Part shown: positions 53,512-62,950 of the stretch, in pieces
Layout: every line of letters begins with the position of its first letter
Position numbering within the stretch: the first letter of the stretch is position 1
NCBI GenBank assembly: GCA_040398525.1
Contig: JBBATY010000011.1
Coordinates: 1 to 64,000 of the forward strand
DNA: 64,000 bases
Direction: 5' to 3'
DNA from: VFMC01 sp040398525
GTDB lineage: Bacteria; Actinomycetota; Acidimicrobiia; Acidimicrobiales; Ilumatobacteraceae
Made by a program: the position numbers and the translations under genes
Notes under the pieces: generated by a model
The model's input: only the letters and a program-made list of their open reading frames with translations
Database searches by the model: none
Told to the model about the DNA's origin: nothing

Positions 53512-54474
53512 TCACGCACCGTGGTGGGCAGCCGGCACGGTGCCCATCCGCCCGCTGCGGAAATCGTCGAGCGCCTCGATGATCTGTTCGCGGGTGTTCA
53601 TGAGGAACGGCCCGTAGTGGGCGATCGGTTCGCGCAGCGGCAGCCCCCCGAGCAGCAGCACCTCGAGCTCGGGTGAGTCCTCCGGCTGGGTGTCGCCGGC
53701 CCTCAGCTCGAGCGTGTCGCCGGGGCCGAACAGCACCAGTTGGTGCGCATCGATCGGCCGCCCCTCGGCGCCCACGCTTCCCCGGCCGCCCAGCACGTAC
53801 ACCATCGCGCTGAACGAATGGTCCCACGGCACCTCGAGCCGCGCTCCCGGGCGCAGGCTGGCATGGGCATAGGTGATCGGGGTGTAGGTCGAGCCCGGGC
53901 CCGAGTGACCGCCCAGGTCGCCGGCGATCAACCGCACGAGGGCGCCGCCGTCGGGTGAGCTGAGCAGCGTCAGCCGGTCGCGGGTGATGGCCTGGTAGCG
54001 CGGTGGCGTGAACTTCAGGGCGGCAGGAAGGTTGACCCACAGCTGGATACCGTGCGTCCTGCCGCCGCTGCGCACGAAGGCCTCGGTGGGCACCTCATCG
54101 TGGAGGATGCCCGAGCCGGCGGTCATCCACTGGGTGTCGCCCTCGCCGATCACGCCGCCACCGCCGTGCGAGTCGTGGTGGGCCACCACCCCGTCGATGA
54201 TGTAGGTGACCGTCTCGAAGCCGCGGTGGGGGTGCCACGGCGCTCCGACTGCTTCGTTCGGGCCGTACTCGATCGGACCGAGCTGGTCGAGCAGGAAGAA
54301 CGGGTCGGCGAGGTGGGCGTCGATGTGCCCGGGGAACGGCCGCCACACCACGAACCCGGCACCTTCGACCATGCGTCGCGCCTGGACCACCCGCTCGACG
54401 AGCCGCGGCCGCGAGCCAGGTATGACCTCGAGGCGGGGCAGCTGCAGCGGGTTGGCGACGGTGATGGCGGGCAT
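53512..54474 (-). CDS. Pirin family protein
   Basis: A 320-residue bicupin of the pirin family. The metal ligands are in WHPHRGFETVTYIIDG, VAHHDSHGGGGVIGEGDTQWM and TAGSGILHDEV (His, His, His, Glu pattern). The C-terminal cupin shows the usual ITYAHASLRPGARLEVPWDH. Bacterial pirins can act as quercetinase-like dioxygenases or redox regulators; the reaction here is open. The start is set by TATGCT 6 nt upstream. Confidence 0.92.
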   Translation of the reverse strand: MPAITVANPLQLPRLEVIPGSRPRLVERVVQARRMVEGAGFVVWRPFPGHIDAHLADPFFLLDQLGPIEYGPNEAVGAPWHPHRGFETVTYIIDGVVAHHDSHGGGGVIGEGDTQWMTAGSGILHDEVPTEAFVRSGGRTHGIQLWVNLPAALKFTPPRYQAITRDRLTLLSSPDGGALVRLIAGDLGGHSGPGSTYTPITYAHASLRPGARLEVPWDHSFSAMVYVLGGRGSVGAEGRPIDAHQLVLFGPGDTLELRAGDTQPEDSPELEVLLLGGLPLREPIAHYGPFLMNTREQIIEALDDFRSGRMGTVPAAHHGA

Positions 54475-54480
54475 GCGGTC

Positions 54481-54486
54481 AGCATA
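54481..54486 (-). promoter_or_regulatory. -10 box of pirin gene
   Basis: TATGCT on the minus strand, 6 nt before ATG 54474. A short palindrome TTGCG-GG-CGCAA (54490-54501) lies just upstream. Confidence 0.55.
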
Positions 54487-54502
54487 TCGTTGCGGGCGCA
54501 AG

Positions 54503-54508
54503 TAAAAT
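54503..54508 (+). promoter_or_regulatory. Possible -10 box of Thr-rich lipoprotein gene
   Basis: TAAAAT, a perfect hexamer match in an otherwise GC-rich region, pointing toward the lipoprotein gene at 54743; leader about 73 nt once the gap is collapsed. Confidence 0.45.
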
Positions 54509-54574
54509 GCTCGCAGGTGTCGACGTCACAGCAAAGACAGGCCGTTGGTCCCTGGTGGTTGCCCGTCGTTCCGG

Positions 54575-54674
54575 NNNNNNNNNNNNNNNNNNNNNNNNNN
54601 NNNNNNNNNNNNNNNNNNNNNNNNNNNNNNNNNNNNNNNNNNNNNNNNNNNNNNNNNNNNNNNNNNNNNNNNNN
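54575..54674. other. Assembly gap (100 N) with 55-bp duplicated flanks
   Basis: Bases 54520-54574 equal 54675-54729. The join lies in the intergenic leader; true pirin-lipoprotein spacing is 113 bp. Confidence 0.92.
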
Positions 54675-54742
54675 TCGACGTCACAGCAAAGACAGGCCGT
54701 TGGTCCCTGGTGGTTGCCCGTCGTTCCGGGCTGACTGGAGCC

Positions 54743-55546
54743 ATGCGTGCTCGATCCCACCGTGCCCCTGCCATCGCCGTGATGCTGACCCTGGTCGCCC
54801 TGGCCTCGTGCGGCGACGACGATTCCGCCGACACCACCACCACGTCGGCCGCCGCCACCACGGTGGCGCCCACGACGGAGGCGCCCACCACGAGTGCGGC
54901 GAGCACCTCGACGGAGGCGCCCACCACCCTGGCGCCCACGACGACCCCGACCACCCAGCCGACCACCACGCTGCCGAGCGGGCTCGAGCAACCCGCCATC
55001 TGGCCGGCTGCCGATGTCGTGTTCACCACCCCGGAGGAGGCAGCCGCCGACTTCGTGAGCAAGGTGCTGCAGGTGCCCGTGGTGCTCAGCGAGTTCGCCG
55101 GCGGCGACTCGCGCAGCGGCGAGTTCGAGCTGTGGTTCGAAGAGAACGGCAACCCGATCGAGTCGAGCAGAGGCGTGCTGCTGATGCGCAAGCTCGGCCC
55201 CGCGAGCGGGTGGTTCGTCCTGGGCGTGGCCAACGACGTCGCCACGATCTCGGTGCCCGAGTTCGGCGCCACGGTGCCCGCCGGCGAGATCACCGTCGAG
55301 GGCATGTTCCGCGGCTTCGAGGCCAGCGGCACGATCTACGCCTATGTGGCCGGTGATGCCGGCACGTTGCTCGACTCGCAGCAGACGATGGCCGGCTCGA
55401 TGGAGGAGCCGGGGCCCTACTCGGTGACCCTCGACCTCTCCGGCGCAGCACCCGGCTCGACCGTGATGCTCGTCGTGCGTGGCGGAGTGGGCCTCGAGAC
55501 CGACCCCGGCGACACCGGTGCGATCCCGGTGCTCATCGCCGGGTGA
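54743..55546 (+). CDS. Thr-rich lipoprotein with Ig-like C-terminal domain
   Basis: A 267-residue exported protein. The signal peptide AIAVMLTLVALASC has a lipobox. A Thr/Ala/Pro spacer of about 55 residues follows, then a domain beginning IWPAADVVFTTPEEAAADFV and a C-terminal beta-sandwich (VPAGEITVEGMFRGFEASGTIYAYV) like the Gmad2 spore-germination Ig domain. Probably reaches out through the cell wall. Its 3' end overlaps the convergent flavohaem gene by 14 bp. Confidence 0.8.
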   Translation: MRARSHRAPAIAVMLTLVALASCGDDDSADTTTTSAAATTVAPTTEAPTTSAASTSTEAPTTLAPTTTPTTQPTTTLPSGLEQPAIWPAADVVFTTPEEAAADFVSKVLQVPVVLSEFAGGDSRSGEFELWFEENGNPIESSRGVLLMRKLGPASGWFVLGVANDVATISVPEFGATVPAGEITVEGMFRGFEASGTIYAYVAGDAGTLLDSQQTMAGSMEEPGPYSVTLDLSGAAPGSTVMLVVRGGVGLETDPGDTGAIPVLIAG

Positions 55547-56939
55547 GCTCGGCCACGACCTGATCGAGCTCGCGCGACAGGTCGGGGCCCACACCGGAGC
55601 GGATGTCGAAGTCCTCGTGCTCGACATGTGCGCCCGTGTCGTGGGCGGCAGCGCTCATCGTGCGCACCAGCCCGGCTGGACCGCACACCGCCACGTGGGC
55701 GCCGCGCAGCCCCTCTGCACCGAACAGCTCGCGCAGTGTGTCGGGCCCGATGCGGTCGCCCTCGGACGACACGTGCAGGTGCAGCTCGACGCGGCCGGCA
55801 CGGTGGGCCTGCTCGAGCTCGGCGAGCGCCGGCGCATCGTCGCGGGAGCGGACCTGGTAGACGAGGTGCGGCACCGGGTGGCCGCTCGGCCGCGGGCCGC
55901 GCAGCGCCCCGAGGAACGGGGTGATCCCCACCCCGCCGGCGATCCACACCGTGGTGGTCGGTGTGCGCGGCGCCGGCCGGAAACGACCGTAGGGCCCCTC
56001 CACCACCACCTCGGCGCCCTGTAGTTCGAGCGTCGGCAGCCGGTCGCTCCAGTCGCCGAGGGCGCGCACCACGAAGCGCAGCTGTGGCTCGTCCGGATGC
56101 GACGCGATCGTGAACGGGTGCGGCTCGGACATGCCCGCCACCTGCAGCTTGACGAAGGCGAACTGCCCGACGCGGTGGCGCAACCGGCGCGACCCGGAGG
56201 GCTCGAGCATCAGCTCGACGGTCGAACCCTGCTGCGAGGTGCTCACGATCCGGTAGGCGGTGCCGCGGCGCACCATGTCGCGCCACACCACCCGCGCGAA
56301 CCAGGCCGCCAGGCCGGCCACCATCACCACGGCGAACCACCAGCCCCATGCCGAACCGTTGGCGTACGGCTTCTCGGCCGTGAAGAAGTGGAAGCAGGCG
56401 AATGCATAGGGCACCACGAGCAGCTTGTGCGTCCAGCGCCACCATCGCGTGGGCACCAGCCGCACGACGCTGATCGCCACCAGCACGTAGAGCATCGTCT
56501 CGCCGAGGCCCGCCAGGTCCTCGGCGGTCTCGGCGAGGTTGCGGCTGGCGCCGGGGATGCCGCGTTCGAGCTCGTCGACGGTCTGCACGTGCAGGAACAT
56601 CGCCCCGACCGAGGCCGCGCCGAGCCAGCGGTGCACCCGGTACATGCGGTCGAGTCCACCGAACCACGGCTCGAGCCAGCGGGTGCGCACGGCGAGCACG
56701 AACGACCAGGCCATCGCCCCGATCGAGATCGAGCCGATGTACAGCGCGAACGAGACGTCGCCGTCCTCGCCCGCGGTGCCGGCGAACGCAGGCCAGGTGG
56801 CGACGAGGGTGGCGACCACGACGATCGGCCCGACCCAGCGCGCACCCGGGGTGAACGGCCCGGGTCGTGGGGGTCGCACGAGACGCCAGTCGGCGCGGGT
56901 GCCGACCATGCGGCGCAAGGGCAGGCTCGGCACCTTCAC
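55533..56939 (-). CDS. Ferric-reductase-like transmembrane flavohaemoprotein
   Basis: A 468-residue membrane oxidoreductase. The N-terminal half has about six membrane helices with paired His for two b-hemes (MYRVHRWLGAASVGAMFLHV, WTHKLLVVPYAFACFHFF). The C-terminal half is a FAD/NAD(P) module: FAD site PHPFTIASHPDEP, nucleotide sites WIAGGVGITPFLGAL and VAVCGPAGLVRTM. It passes electrons from NAD(P)H across the membrane, to metal or oxygen. GTG 56939 is the longest start; it lies 7 nt after the ABC permease stop, so it may be the last gene of that operon. Confidence 0.87.
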   Translation of the reverse strand: MKVPSLPLRRMVGTRADWRLVRPPRPGPFTPGARWVGPIVVVATLVATWPAFAGTAGEDGDVSFALYIGSISIGAMAWSFVLAVRTRWLEPWFGGLDRMYRVHRWLGAASVGAMFLHVQTVDELERGIPGASRNLAETAEDLAGLGETMLYVLVAISVVRLVPTRWWRWTHKLLVVPYAFACFHFFTAEKPYANGSAWGWWFAVVMVAGLAAWFARVVWRDMVRRGTAYRIVSTSQQGSTVELMLEPSGSRRLRHRVGQFAFVKLQVAGMSEPHPFTIASHPDEPQLRFVVRALGDWSDRLPTLELQGAEVVVEGPYGRFRPAPRTPTTTVWIAGGVGITPFLGALRGPRPSGHPVPHLVYQVRSRDDAPALAELEQAHRAGRVELHLHVSSEGDRIGPDTLRELFGAEGLRGAHVAVCGPAGLVRTMSAAAHDTGAHVEHEDFDIRSGVGPDLSRELDQVVAELTRR

Positions 56940-56946
56940 AGGCCGG

Positions 56947-58542
56947 TCACGTTACCGACAGGTCGCGGCGGCGGATCGCCACCATCGACATGCCGGTGAG
57001 TGCTGCTGCCACCCCGGCCACTGCCGCCAGCCGCCACCACGACAACTGCTCGGCAGGGGTCTCCGTCAGGTGGTGGAACGGCGAGACGCCTCGGGCCCAG
57101 CCCGGGAGGTCGAGTGTGTCGGCGAGGAACGCCACGACGGCCACCACGGCGAACAACGCCCACGCCAGCAGTGCCCGACGCGGCGCCACGGCGACGAGCA
57201 AGGTCGTCGCCCCGGTGAGCACCAGCACTGCCGGCAGCCGGGCCAGTGCGGCTGCGGCTCCGTCGACGACCAGCATGCCGTCGCCGACGACGACGGCTGC
57301 GCCGATCCCGAGACCCAGGCCGCCGGCGACGAGCACGACGACCGACCCGATGGCCGATACGGCGGCGTGGGCGCCGAGCCAGCGACGACGCGGCAACGGA
57401 GTGCTGAGCACCAGGTCGGCGCGTCCGGCAGCTTCCTCGCCGTGGGCGGCGAGCGCCGACGACACCGCCCACCCGCACGATGCAACAGCCAGCATCGTGG
57501 CCGCCGCGGCGAGGTAGGCCTCGGTGATGGTCGCCCCGGTCAGGCGGGCCAGGTAGTCGGCGAGCTGCGGGTTGTCGAGCAGCATCTGCTCGACGTCGTC
57601 GGCGATCGAGCCGTACACGGCTCCGGCGAGCAGCAGGCCGACGACCCAGCCGAGCAGGGCCGCGCGCTCGAGCCGAACTGCGAGGCCGAGCGGAGTGCGC
57701 ATCGACCGGCTCGCCGACTTCTTGCCCGGTCGGGTGGCGAACAGCCCGGACCCGAGGTCGCGCCGTGCCGCCACCCCGAACGCGGCGAGCACCAGCCCGA
57801 TGCTCAGTGCTGCGCAGGCGACGAGCGTCCACCACCGCTCCCCGGCGAACGCGCGCACACCCTGTGCCCAGCCGATCGGCGAGCACCAGGTGAGCATGTT
57901 GTGGCCGATGTCGCCCACGGCGCGCACCACGAACGCCACCGCCAACACGAGGGCTGCGAGGCCGAGCGTGCCCCGGCTCGAGCTGGCCAGCTGGGCGCTC
58001 AACGACGTGACGCCGATGAACACCAGCCCGACGGCCACCATCGACGCCGCCAGGGCGACCGACCCGACGACCGGGTACCCGAGGACCACGAAGCCACCGG
58101 CGATCAGGCCGCCGACCACGAGCTCGGCGACGGCGATCACCAGCGTGGCAGCTGCCGTCGGGGCATGCCTGCCGACCACGGTGGAGCGGACCAGCTCGAT
58201 GCGCTCGTGGTCTTCCTCGGCCCGGGTGTTGCGGGCCACCAGGAACATGCTCATCAACGCGATGGCGACGGCGCCCCACAGCTGCGCCTCGTTGACGAGC
58301 ACCACACCGAGGCTCGGGTCGCCGAAGCCGTAGCCCGGCCCGGCGAAGGCGACGAGGGCCGGGTTGTCGCCGAACAGGCGGACGTAGCTCGCCACCTTCG
58401 CCGGGGTGTCGTAGACGCTGCGCAGGCTGGCGGCCGACGCCAGGGCGACCACGGTGAGGCCGACCATCCACAGCACGAGCCGCAGCCGGTCGCGCCGCAC
58501 CACGAAGCGAGTGAGCCGGGCCGTTCCGACGAGGGTGCTCAC
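56947..58542 (-). CDS. ABC-2-type exporter permease
   Basis: A 531-residue membrane protein with about twelve hydrophobic segments in two halves, for example LVLWMVGLTVVALASAASLR near the N-terminus and a second block from ALLGWVVGLLLAGAVYGSI. It resembles the tetronasin/antibiotic-export permeases of Actinobacteria (TnrB3-like), which are paired with a single ATPase. GTG 58542 overlaps the ATPase stop (GTGA). Export substrate unknown; antibiotic or lipid efflux is the usual role. Confidence 0.85.
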   Translation of the reverse strand: MSTLVGTARLTRFVVRRDRLRLVLWMVGLTVVALASAASLRSVYDTPAKVASYVRLFGDNPALVAFAGPGYGFGDPSLGVVLVNEAQLWGAVAIALMSMFLVARNTRAEEDHERIELVRSTVVGRHAPTAAATLVIAVAELVVGGLIAGGFVVLGYPVVGSVALAASMVAVGLVFIGVTSLSAQLASSSRGTLGLAALVLAVAFVVRAVGDIGHNMLTWCSPIGWAQGVRAFAGERWWTLVACAALSIGLVLAAFGVAARRDLGSGLFATRPGKKSASRSMRTPLGLAVRLERAALLGWVVGLLLAGAVYGSIADDVEQMLLDNPQLADYLARLTGATITEAYLAAAATMLAVASCGWAVSSALAAHGEEAAGRADLVLSTPLPRRRWLGAHAAVSAIGSVVVLVAGGLGLGIGAAVVVGDGMLVVDGAAAALARLPAVLVLTGATTLLVAVAPRRALLAWALFAVVAVVAFLADTLDLPGWARGVSPFHHLTETPAEQLSWWRLAAVAGVAAALTGMSMVAIRRRDLSVT

Positions 58543-59435
58543 GGTTCGGCGAGCTCGTCGCCGTAGTGGCGCAGGAAGAGCTCCTCGAGCGTCGGCGGGG
58601 CGCTCGTGAGCGACTGCAGGCCAGCGGCGACGAGATGGGCGACGGCCGTGTCGAGTTGCGCTCCGTCGACATCGAAGCGCACCCGACCGTCGTCGAACCG
58701 CACGTCGTGCACACCGGGCAGCCCACCGATGTCGTCGACCGGGCGGACGGTGCGGGCGGCGATCGAGGTGCGGGTGAGGTGGCGCAGGTCGTCGAGGCTG
58801 CCCGTCTCGACCGTGCGGCCGCGTCGGATGATCGTCACCCGGTCGCACAGCTTCTCGACCTCGGCGAGCACATGGCTCGACAGCAGCACCGACCGCCCCT
58901 CGGCGCGTGCTTCCAGGACGTGCTCGCGGAAGATCGCCTCCATCAACGGGTCGAGCCCGGCGGTCGGCTCGTCGAGCACGAGCAGCTCGGCGTTCGACGA
59001 CAGGGCGGCGACCAGGGCCACCTTCTGACGGTTGCCCTTCGAGTAGCTGCGGGCCCGGCGGCGCAGATCGAGGTCGAAGCGTTCGACGAGGTGGGCCTGG
59101 CGGCGAGGGTCGTTGCCGCCCCGCAGACCGGCCAGCACGTCGAGGATCTCGCCTCCGGTGAGGTTCGGCCACAGGTTCGTGTCGCCCGGCACGTACGCAA
59201 TGCGCCGGTGCAGCGCCACGGCATCGGCCCACGGGTCGCCGCCGAGCACCTGCACCGTCCCGGCGTCGTGGCGCACCAGGCCGAGCAGGATCCGCATCGT
59301 GACGGTCTTGCCGGCACCGTTGGGGCCGAGGAACCCGTGGATCTCGCCGCTGGCCACCTCGAGGTCGAGGCCGTCGAGGGCCACCGTCCGGCCGAAGGAC
59401 TTCCGCAACCCAGCGCACGAGACAGCGACGCCCAT
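58539..59435 (-). CDS. ABC transporter ATP-binding protein (drug-export type)
   Basis: A 298-residue ATPase driving the permease next to it. Walker A GFLGPNGAGKTVTMR, signature YSKGNRQKVALVAAL (SKGN in place of LSGG, typical of this exporter group), Walker B LLVLDEPTAGLDPLM and the switch His in LLSSHVLAEVE are present. A C-terminal extension of about 90 residues ends LEELFLRHYGDELAEP. TAGCCT ends 7 nt before ATG 59435. A TetR gene lies just upstream in the same direction. Confidence 0.92.
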   Translation of the reverse strand: MGVAVSCAGLRKSFGRTVALDGLDLEVASGEIHGFLGPNGAGKTVTMRILLGLVRHDAGTVQVLGGDPWADAVALHRRIAYVPGDTNLWPNLTGGEILDVLAGLRGGNDPRRQAHLVERFDLDLRRRARSYSKGNRQKVALVAALSSNAELLVLDEPTAGLDPLMEAIFREHVLEARAEGRSVLLSSHVLAEVEKLCDRVTIIRRGRTVETGSLDDLRHLTRTSIAARTVRPVDDIGGLPGVHDVRFDDGRVRFDVDGAQLDTAVAHLVAAGLQSLTSAPPTLEELFLRHYGDELAEP

Positions 59436-59442
59436 CGAGCCG

Positions 59443-59448
59443 AGGCTA
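59443..59448 (-). promoter_or_regulatory. -10 box of ABC exporter operon
   Basis: TAGCCT on the minus strand, 7 nt before ATG 59435. Confidence 0.55.
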
Positions 59449-59498
59449 CGCAGCCGTCCAGCCCGGGCCCCCGGGACGTTCGCCCCTTTGTCGCGGGC

Positions 59499-60152
59499 TC
59501 AGCGGCTCGCCGCGCTCGAGCGGCGCTCGCCGAGGGCGACGCAGCCGTCGACCAGCAGCTCGAGCCCGAGCCGGAAGGCGGCCTCGTTGTTCGCCGCCAC
59601 GCCGGCGCAGGTGCGGGTGATCTGGTCGAAGGCCTCGTGGCCGAGTGAGCGGTGGCGTTGGCGGCGGGTCTCGAGGTGGTGCGGCGCCCCACCGAGGTCG
59701 AAGGCCTGGGTGCCCACGACGAAGCTCTCGAGCATCTGGAAGCAGCGGGCCAAGTCGTCGCCCTGCAGGCCGAGGGCCTCGAGCTCGGCGACGACGAGCG
59801 CCGCCAGGTCGTGGGCGTGGGGCGCCACGGCCGACAGGTCGGTCATCGCCGACACCACGTGCGGATGGCGCTGGAAGGCCTCCCAGAGGGCGCTGAGCAG
59901 CTCGATCAGCCGATCACGGGGGGTCGCTCCGCGCAACGGTGTGCGGCCGGCGACCTCGACCACGATGGCGTCCTTCATCGCCACGACCAGGGCGTCTTTG
60001 TCGCGGAAGTGGCGGTACAGGGTGGTGTGGCCGATCGAGAGCGAGTCGCCGAGGGCGCGCAGGGTGAGGGCCCCCATGCCGTGCTCGCCGACGAAGCCGA
60101 TGGCTGCGGCCACGAAGTCGTCGCGCGACAGGGGCTGCGTTCGCCGGGTCAT
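59499..60152 (-). CDS. TetR family regulator with TetR_C_1-like ligand domain
   Basis: A 217-residue repressor. The helix-turn-helix is DFVAAAIGFVGEHG then TLRALGDSLSIGHTTLYRHFRDK. The C-terminal domain (from RDRLIELLSALWEAFQRHP) is of the class-A TetR type that binds drugs. It sits directly upstream of the ABC exporter pair, so it most likely controls drug-responsive export. The start is set by TACGGT 6 nt upstream. Confidence 0.9.
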   Translation of the reverse strand: MTRRTQPLSRDDFVAAAIGFVGEHGMGALTLRALGDSLSIGHTTLYRHFRDKDALVVAMKDAIVVEVAGRTPLRGATPRDRLIELLSALWEAFQRHPHVVSAMTDLSAVAPHAHDLAALVVAELEALGLQGDDLARCFQMLESFVVGTQAFDLGGAPHHLETRRQRHRSLGHEAFDQITRTCAGVAANNEAAFRLGLELLVDGCVALGERRSSAASR

Positions 60153-60158
60153 CGCGGC

Positions 60159-60164
60159 ACCGTA
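60159..60164 (-). promoter_or_regulatory. -10 box of TetR gene
   Basis: TACGGT on the minus strand, 6 nt before ATG 60152. Confidence 0.55.
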
Positions 60165-60183
60165 CCAGTGGCTCTCCGACGCC

Positions 60184-62109
60184 TCACCTGCCCACGAGTG
60201 CACCCAGGTCGGCGGCGCTCGCGGCCTCGTGTTCGTCGAGGGTCTCGTGCTCGAGCAGCGCTTCGGCGAGGTGGTCGAGGCGGTCGCGGTTGGCGCGCAG
60301 CAGCTCGAGCGCCCGCTCGTGGCACTGTTCGATCACAGCTCGCGCCTCGCTGTCGACGAGCTGGCGGGTTGCCTCCGACGGTGAGCGGGGGTCGAGTGTG
60401 CCGACCCCGATGTCGGCACCGGCCTCGGGGATGACGGTCACCGGGCCGATGGCCGGCGACATCCCCCAACGGCCCACCATCTGCCGGGCGAGCACCGTCA
60501 CCTGCTCGAGATCGGCTTCGGCGCCGGTGGTGAGGTCGCCGAACACCAGCTCCTCGGCGGCGCGACCGCCGAGCGCGCCGGTGATCCGCCCGCGCAGGTA
60601 CGACTCGCTCATCCCGTAGCGGTCGGCGCTCGGGCTCTGGAACGTCACCCCGAGCGAGCGGCCGCGCGGGATGATCGACACCTTGCGCACCGGGTCGGCC
60701 CCCGGCTCGAGCATGCCGAGCAGGGCGTGGCCCGCCTCGTGATAGGCGGTGCGCCGTCGGTCGTCCTCGCTCAGCATGATCTTGCGCTCGGCGCCGAGGA
60801 CGATCCGTTCGAGGGCGTCGGCGAAGTCCGCCGGCTCGACGGCGTGGTGCCGCCGTCGGGCAGCGGTGAGGGCTGCCTCGTTCACCAGGTTGGCCAGATC
60901 GGCCCCCACCATGCCGGGTGTGGTGGCGGCTACCTCGGCGAGGTCGGTGCCCAGTGCCAGTGGCACCGCGCGGGTGTGGACGCGCAGGATCGCCGTTCGG
61001 CCGGAGAGGTCCGGTGGGCTCAGCACGATCCGCCGGTCGAAGCGCCCGGCCCGCAGCAGTGCCGGGTCGAGCACGTCCGGCCGGTTCGTGGCGGCAAGCA
61101 CGATCACGCCTTCGTTGCCGGTGAAGCCGTCCATCTCGGTGAGGATCTGGTTGAGGGTCTGCTCGCGTTCGTCGACGCCGCCGAAGCTGGCGGTGGCGCC
61201 GCGCGCCCGCCCGATGGCATCGAGCTCGTCGATGAACACGATCGCCGGGGCGACGGCCTTGGCCTTGTCGAACAGGTCGCGCACTCGGCTGGCGCCGACC
61301 CCGACGATCATCTCGATGAACTCCGACGCCGACATCGAGAAGAACGGCACCTCGGCCTCGCCGGCGACGGCGCGGGCCAGCAGTGTCTTGCCGGTGCCCG
61401 GTGGGCCCATCAACAGCACACCTTTCGGTGGTCGGGCACCGAGGGCCCGGAAGCGCTCGGGTGAGCGCAGGAAGTCGACGATCTCGACGAGCTCGTCGCG
61501 GGCCTCGTCGATGCCGGCCACATCGGCGAAGGTGGTGTGCACGGTGCCTGCGTCGGTGCGCACGGCGCGCGACCGACCCAGGCCGCCGAGGCCACCGAGG
61601 CCACCGACCCCGGTGCCGGCCCTGCGCATCAGCCACATGTACCCGCCGATCAGCAGCAGCACCGGGCCCAGGTTGATGAGCAGCGCCCACCACCAACCCG
61701 AGCTCTCCTCGGCGGGTTCGGCGCGCACCTCGACGCCGTTGTCGACGAGGGTCTCGAGCACGGTGTCGTCTGCGAAGGTGGGTCGCAGCGTGCGGAACTC
61801 GAGCAGCGGCTCGTCGGCGTCGGGTTCGTCGACCTCGCGGCGGAACGTCCCCGATAGCTCGTCGCCGCGAATGGTGAGGGAAGCGACGTTGTCGGCGGCC
61901 ACCTGGGTCCGGAACGTCGACCAGGGCACCTCGGTGGTGCTCGGCTCGGTGGCGATGAGGCGGCCCACCAGCAGTTGGGCGGTGACCGCCACCACGACGA
62001 GCACCAGCACCCATCGCCACGACGACCGGCGCGGCGCGGGCGGTTGGCCCGTCGGCGGTGTCGACGTCCGCGACGGCGGCAGCGGAGGTGGGGGAGGCAC
62101 GTCGGGCAT
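60184..62109 (-). CDS. ftsH: ATP-dependent zinc metalloprotease FtsH
   Basis: Membrane-bound AAA+ protease for quality control of membrane proteins. The 641-residue chain has a Pro-rich N-terminus and a first membrane helix near residues 33-50. An extracytoplasmic domain follows, then a second helix near 140-160 (WWWALLINLGPVLLLIGGYM) and a Gly-rich linker. Walker A MGPPGTGKTLLARA, Walker B IVFIDELDAIGR, LTEMDGFTGNEGV and the arginine fingers LLRAGRFDRRI lead to the zinc motif HEAGH in TAYHEAGHALLGML. Typical length and order; this is the canonical FtsH, in contrast to the divergent one at 8044. Confidence 0.96.
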   Translation of the reverse strand: MPDVPPPPPLPPSRTSTPPTGQPPAPRRSSWRWVLVLVVVAVTAQLLVGRLIATEPSTTEVPWSTFRTQVAADNVASLTIRGDELSGTFRREVDEPDADEPLLEFRTLRPTFADDTVLETLVDNGVEVRAEPAEESSGWWWALLINLGPVLLLIGGYMWLMRRAGTGVGGLGGLGGLGRSRAVRTDAGTVHTTFADVAGIDEARDELVEIVDFLRSPERFRALGARPPKGVLLMGPPGTGKTLLARAVAGEAEVPFFSMSASEFIEMIVGVGASRVRDLFDKAKAVAPAIVFIDELDAIGRARGATASFGGVDEREQTLNQILTEMDGFTGNEGVIVLAATNRPDVLDPALLRAGRFDRRIVLSPPDLSGRTAILRVHTRAVPLALGTDLAEVAATTPGMVGADLANLVNEAALTAARRRHHAVEPADFADALERIVLGAERKIMLSEDDRRRTAYHEAGHALLGMLEPGADPVRKVSIIPRGRSLGVTFQSPSADRYGMSESYLRGRITGALGGRAAEELVFGDLTTGAEADLEQVTVLARQMVGRWGMSPAIGPVTVIPEAGADIGVGTLDPRSPSEATRQLVDSEARAVIEQCHERALELLRANRDRLDHLAEALLEHETLDEHEAASAADLGALVGR

Positions 62110-62166
62110 CTCCCCGCAGTGTCGGCCCGTGTAGCCCGGGCGCGACAGGGCCGAACGGCCCGTGAG

Positions 62167-62172
62167 TACGCT
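62167..62172 (+). promoter_or_regulatory. -10 box of SDR gene
   Basis: TACGCT, 6 nt before ATG 62179. Confidence 0.55.
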
Positions 62173-62178
62173 GCGGGC

Positions 62179-62943
62179 ATGAGCGACCCGTTCCCCTCCG
62201 GCACACGTCTGGCCGGCAAAGTGGCCCTCGTCTCGGGCGGTGCCCGCGGCATGGGCGAGGCCTTCGCCCGGGCGATGGTGGCCCAAGGCGCGCAGGTGAT
62301 GATCGGCGACCTGCTCGATGCCGAGGGGCAGGCCCTCGCCGACGAGCTCGGTGCTGCCGCGGCGTACGTCCACCTCGACGTCACCGACCGCAGCCAGTGG
62401 GCGGCGGCCGTGGCTGCCACCCTCGACCGGTTCGGGTCGCTCAGCGTGCTCGTGAACAACGCGGGCATCGCCGACTTCGCCCCGATCGGCTCGTACACCT
62501 ACGAGCAGTGGGACCGGATGATCGCGGTCAACCTCACCGGTGTGTTCAACGGCATCACGGCGTCGGTCGACGCGCTCGTGACATCTGCGCCGAGCTCGAT
62601 CATCAACATCTCGTCGACGGCGGGCCTGCAGGGCTACAGCGCGCTACCCGGCTACAACGCCGCCAAGTTCGGCGTGCGTGGCCTCACCAAGTCGGTCGCC
62701 CTCGACCTCGGGCACCGCAACGTGCGCTGCAACTCCGTGCACCCGGGTGCGGTGGCCACACCGATGACCGCCGGGCTCGAGACTGCGCAGAAGCACGTCG
62801 CGCTGAAGCGCATCGGCCAACCGCACGAGCTCGCCGCGCTGGTGGTGTTCCTGGCGAGCGACGAGTCGTCGTACTCCACCGGCGCGGAGTTCCTCGCCGA
62901 CGGCGGCGAACTGGCCGGCCTACCCCGCGGCGCGCTGCGCTGA
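62179..62943 (+). CDS. Short-chain dehydrogenase/reductase
   Basis: A 254-residue classical SDR. The cofactor loop is LVSGGARGMGEAFARAM, the stabilising motif is LVNNAGIADF, and the catalytic residues are the Ser in INISSTAGLQG with Tyr and Lys in GYNAAKFG. An Asp after the second strand (GDLLDAEG) favours NAD(H). The C-terminal HPGAVATPMTAGL block resembles 3-alpha/20-beta-hydroxysteroid dehydrogenases. Divergent from ftsH. Confidence 0.92.
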   Translation: MSDPFPSGTRLAGKVALVSGGARGMGEAFARAMVAQGAQVMIGDLLDAEGQALADELGAAAAYVHLDVTDRSQWAAAVAATLDRFGSLSVLVNNAGIADFAPIGSYTYEQWDRMIAVNLTGVFNGITASVDALVTSAPSSIINISSTAGLQGYSALPGYNAAKFGVRGLTKSVALDLGHRNVRCNSVHPGAVATPMTAGLETAQKHVALKRIGQPHELAALVVFLASDESSYSTGAEFLADGGELAGLPRGALR

Positions 62944-62950
62944 CCTCTCG

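Noticed and set aside
54520..54729. The 55-bp direct repeats as attachment sites or mobile-element target duplications
   Set aside because: All four have exactly the same length and each flanks 100 N; that is a k-mer overlap, not biology.
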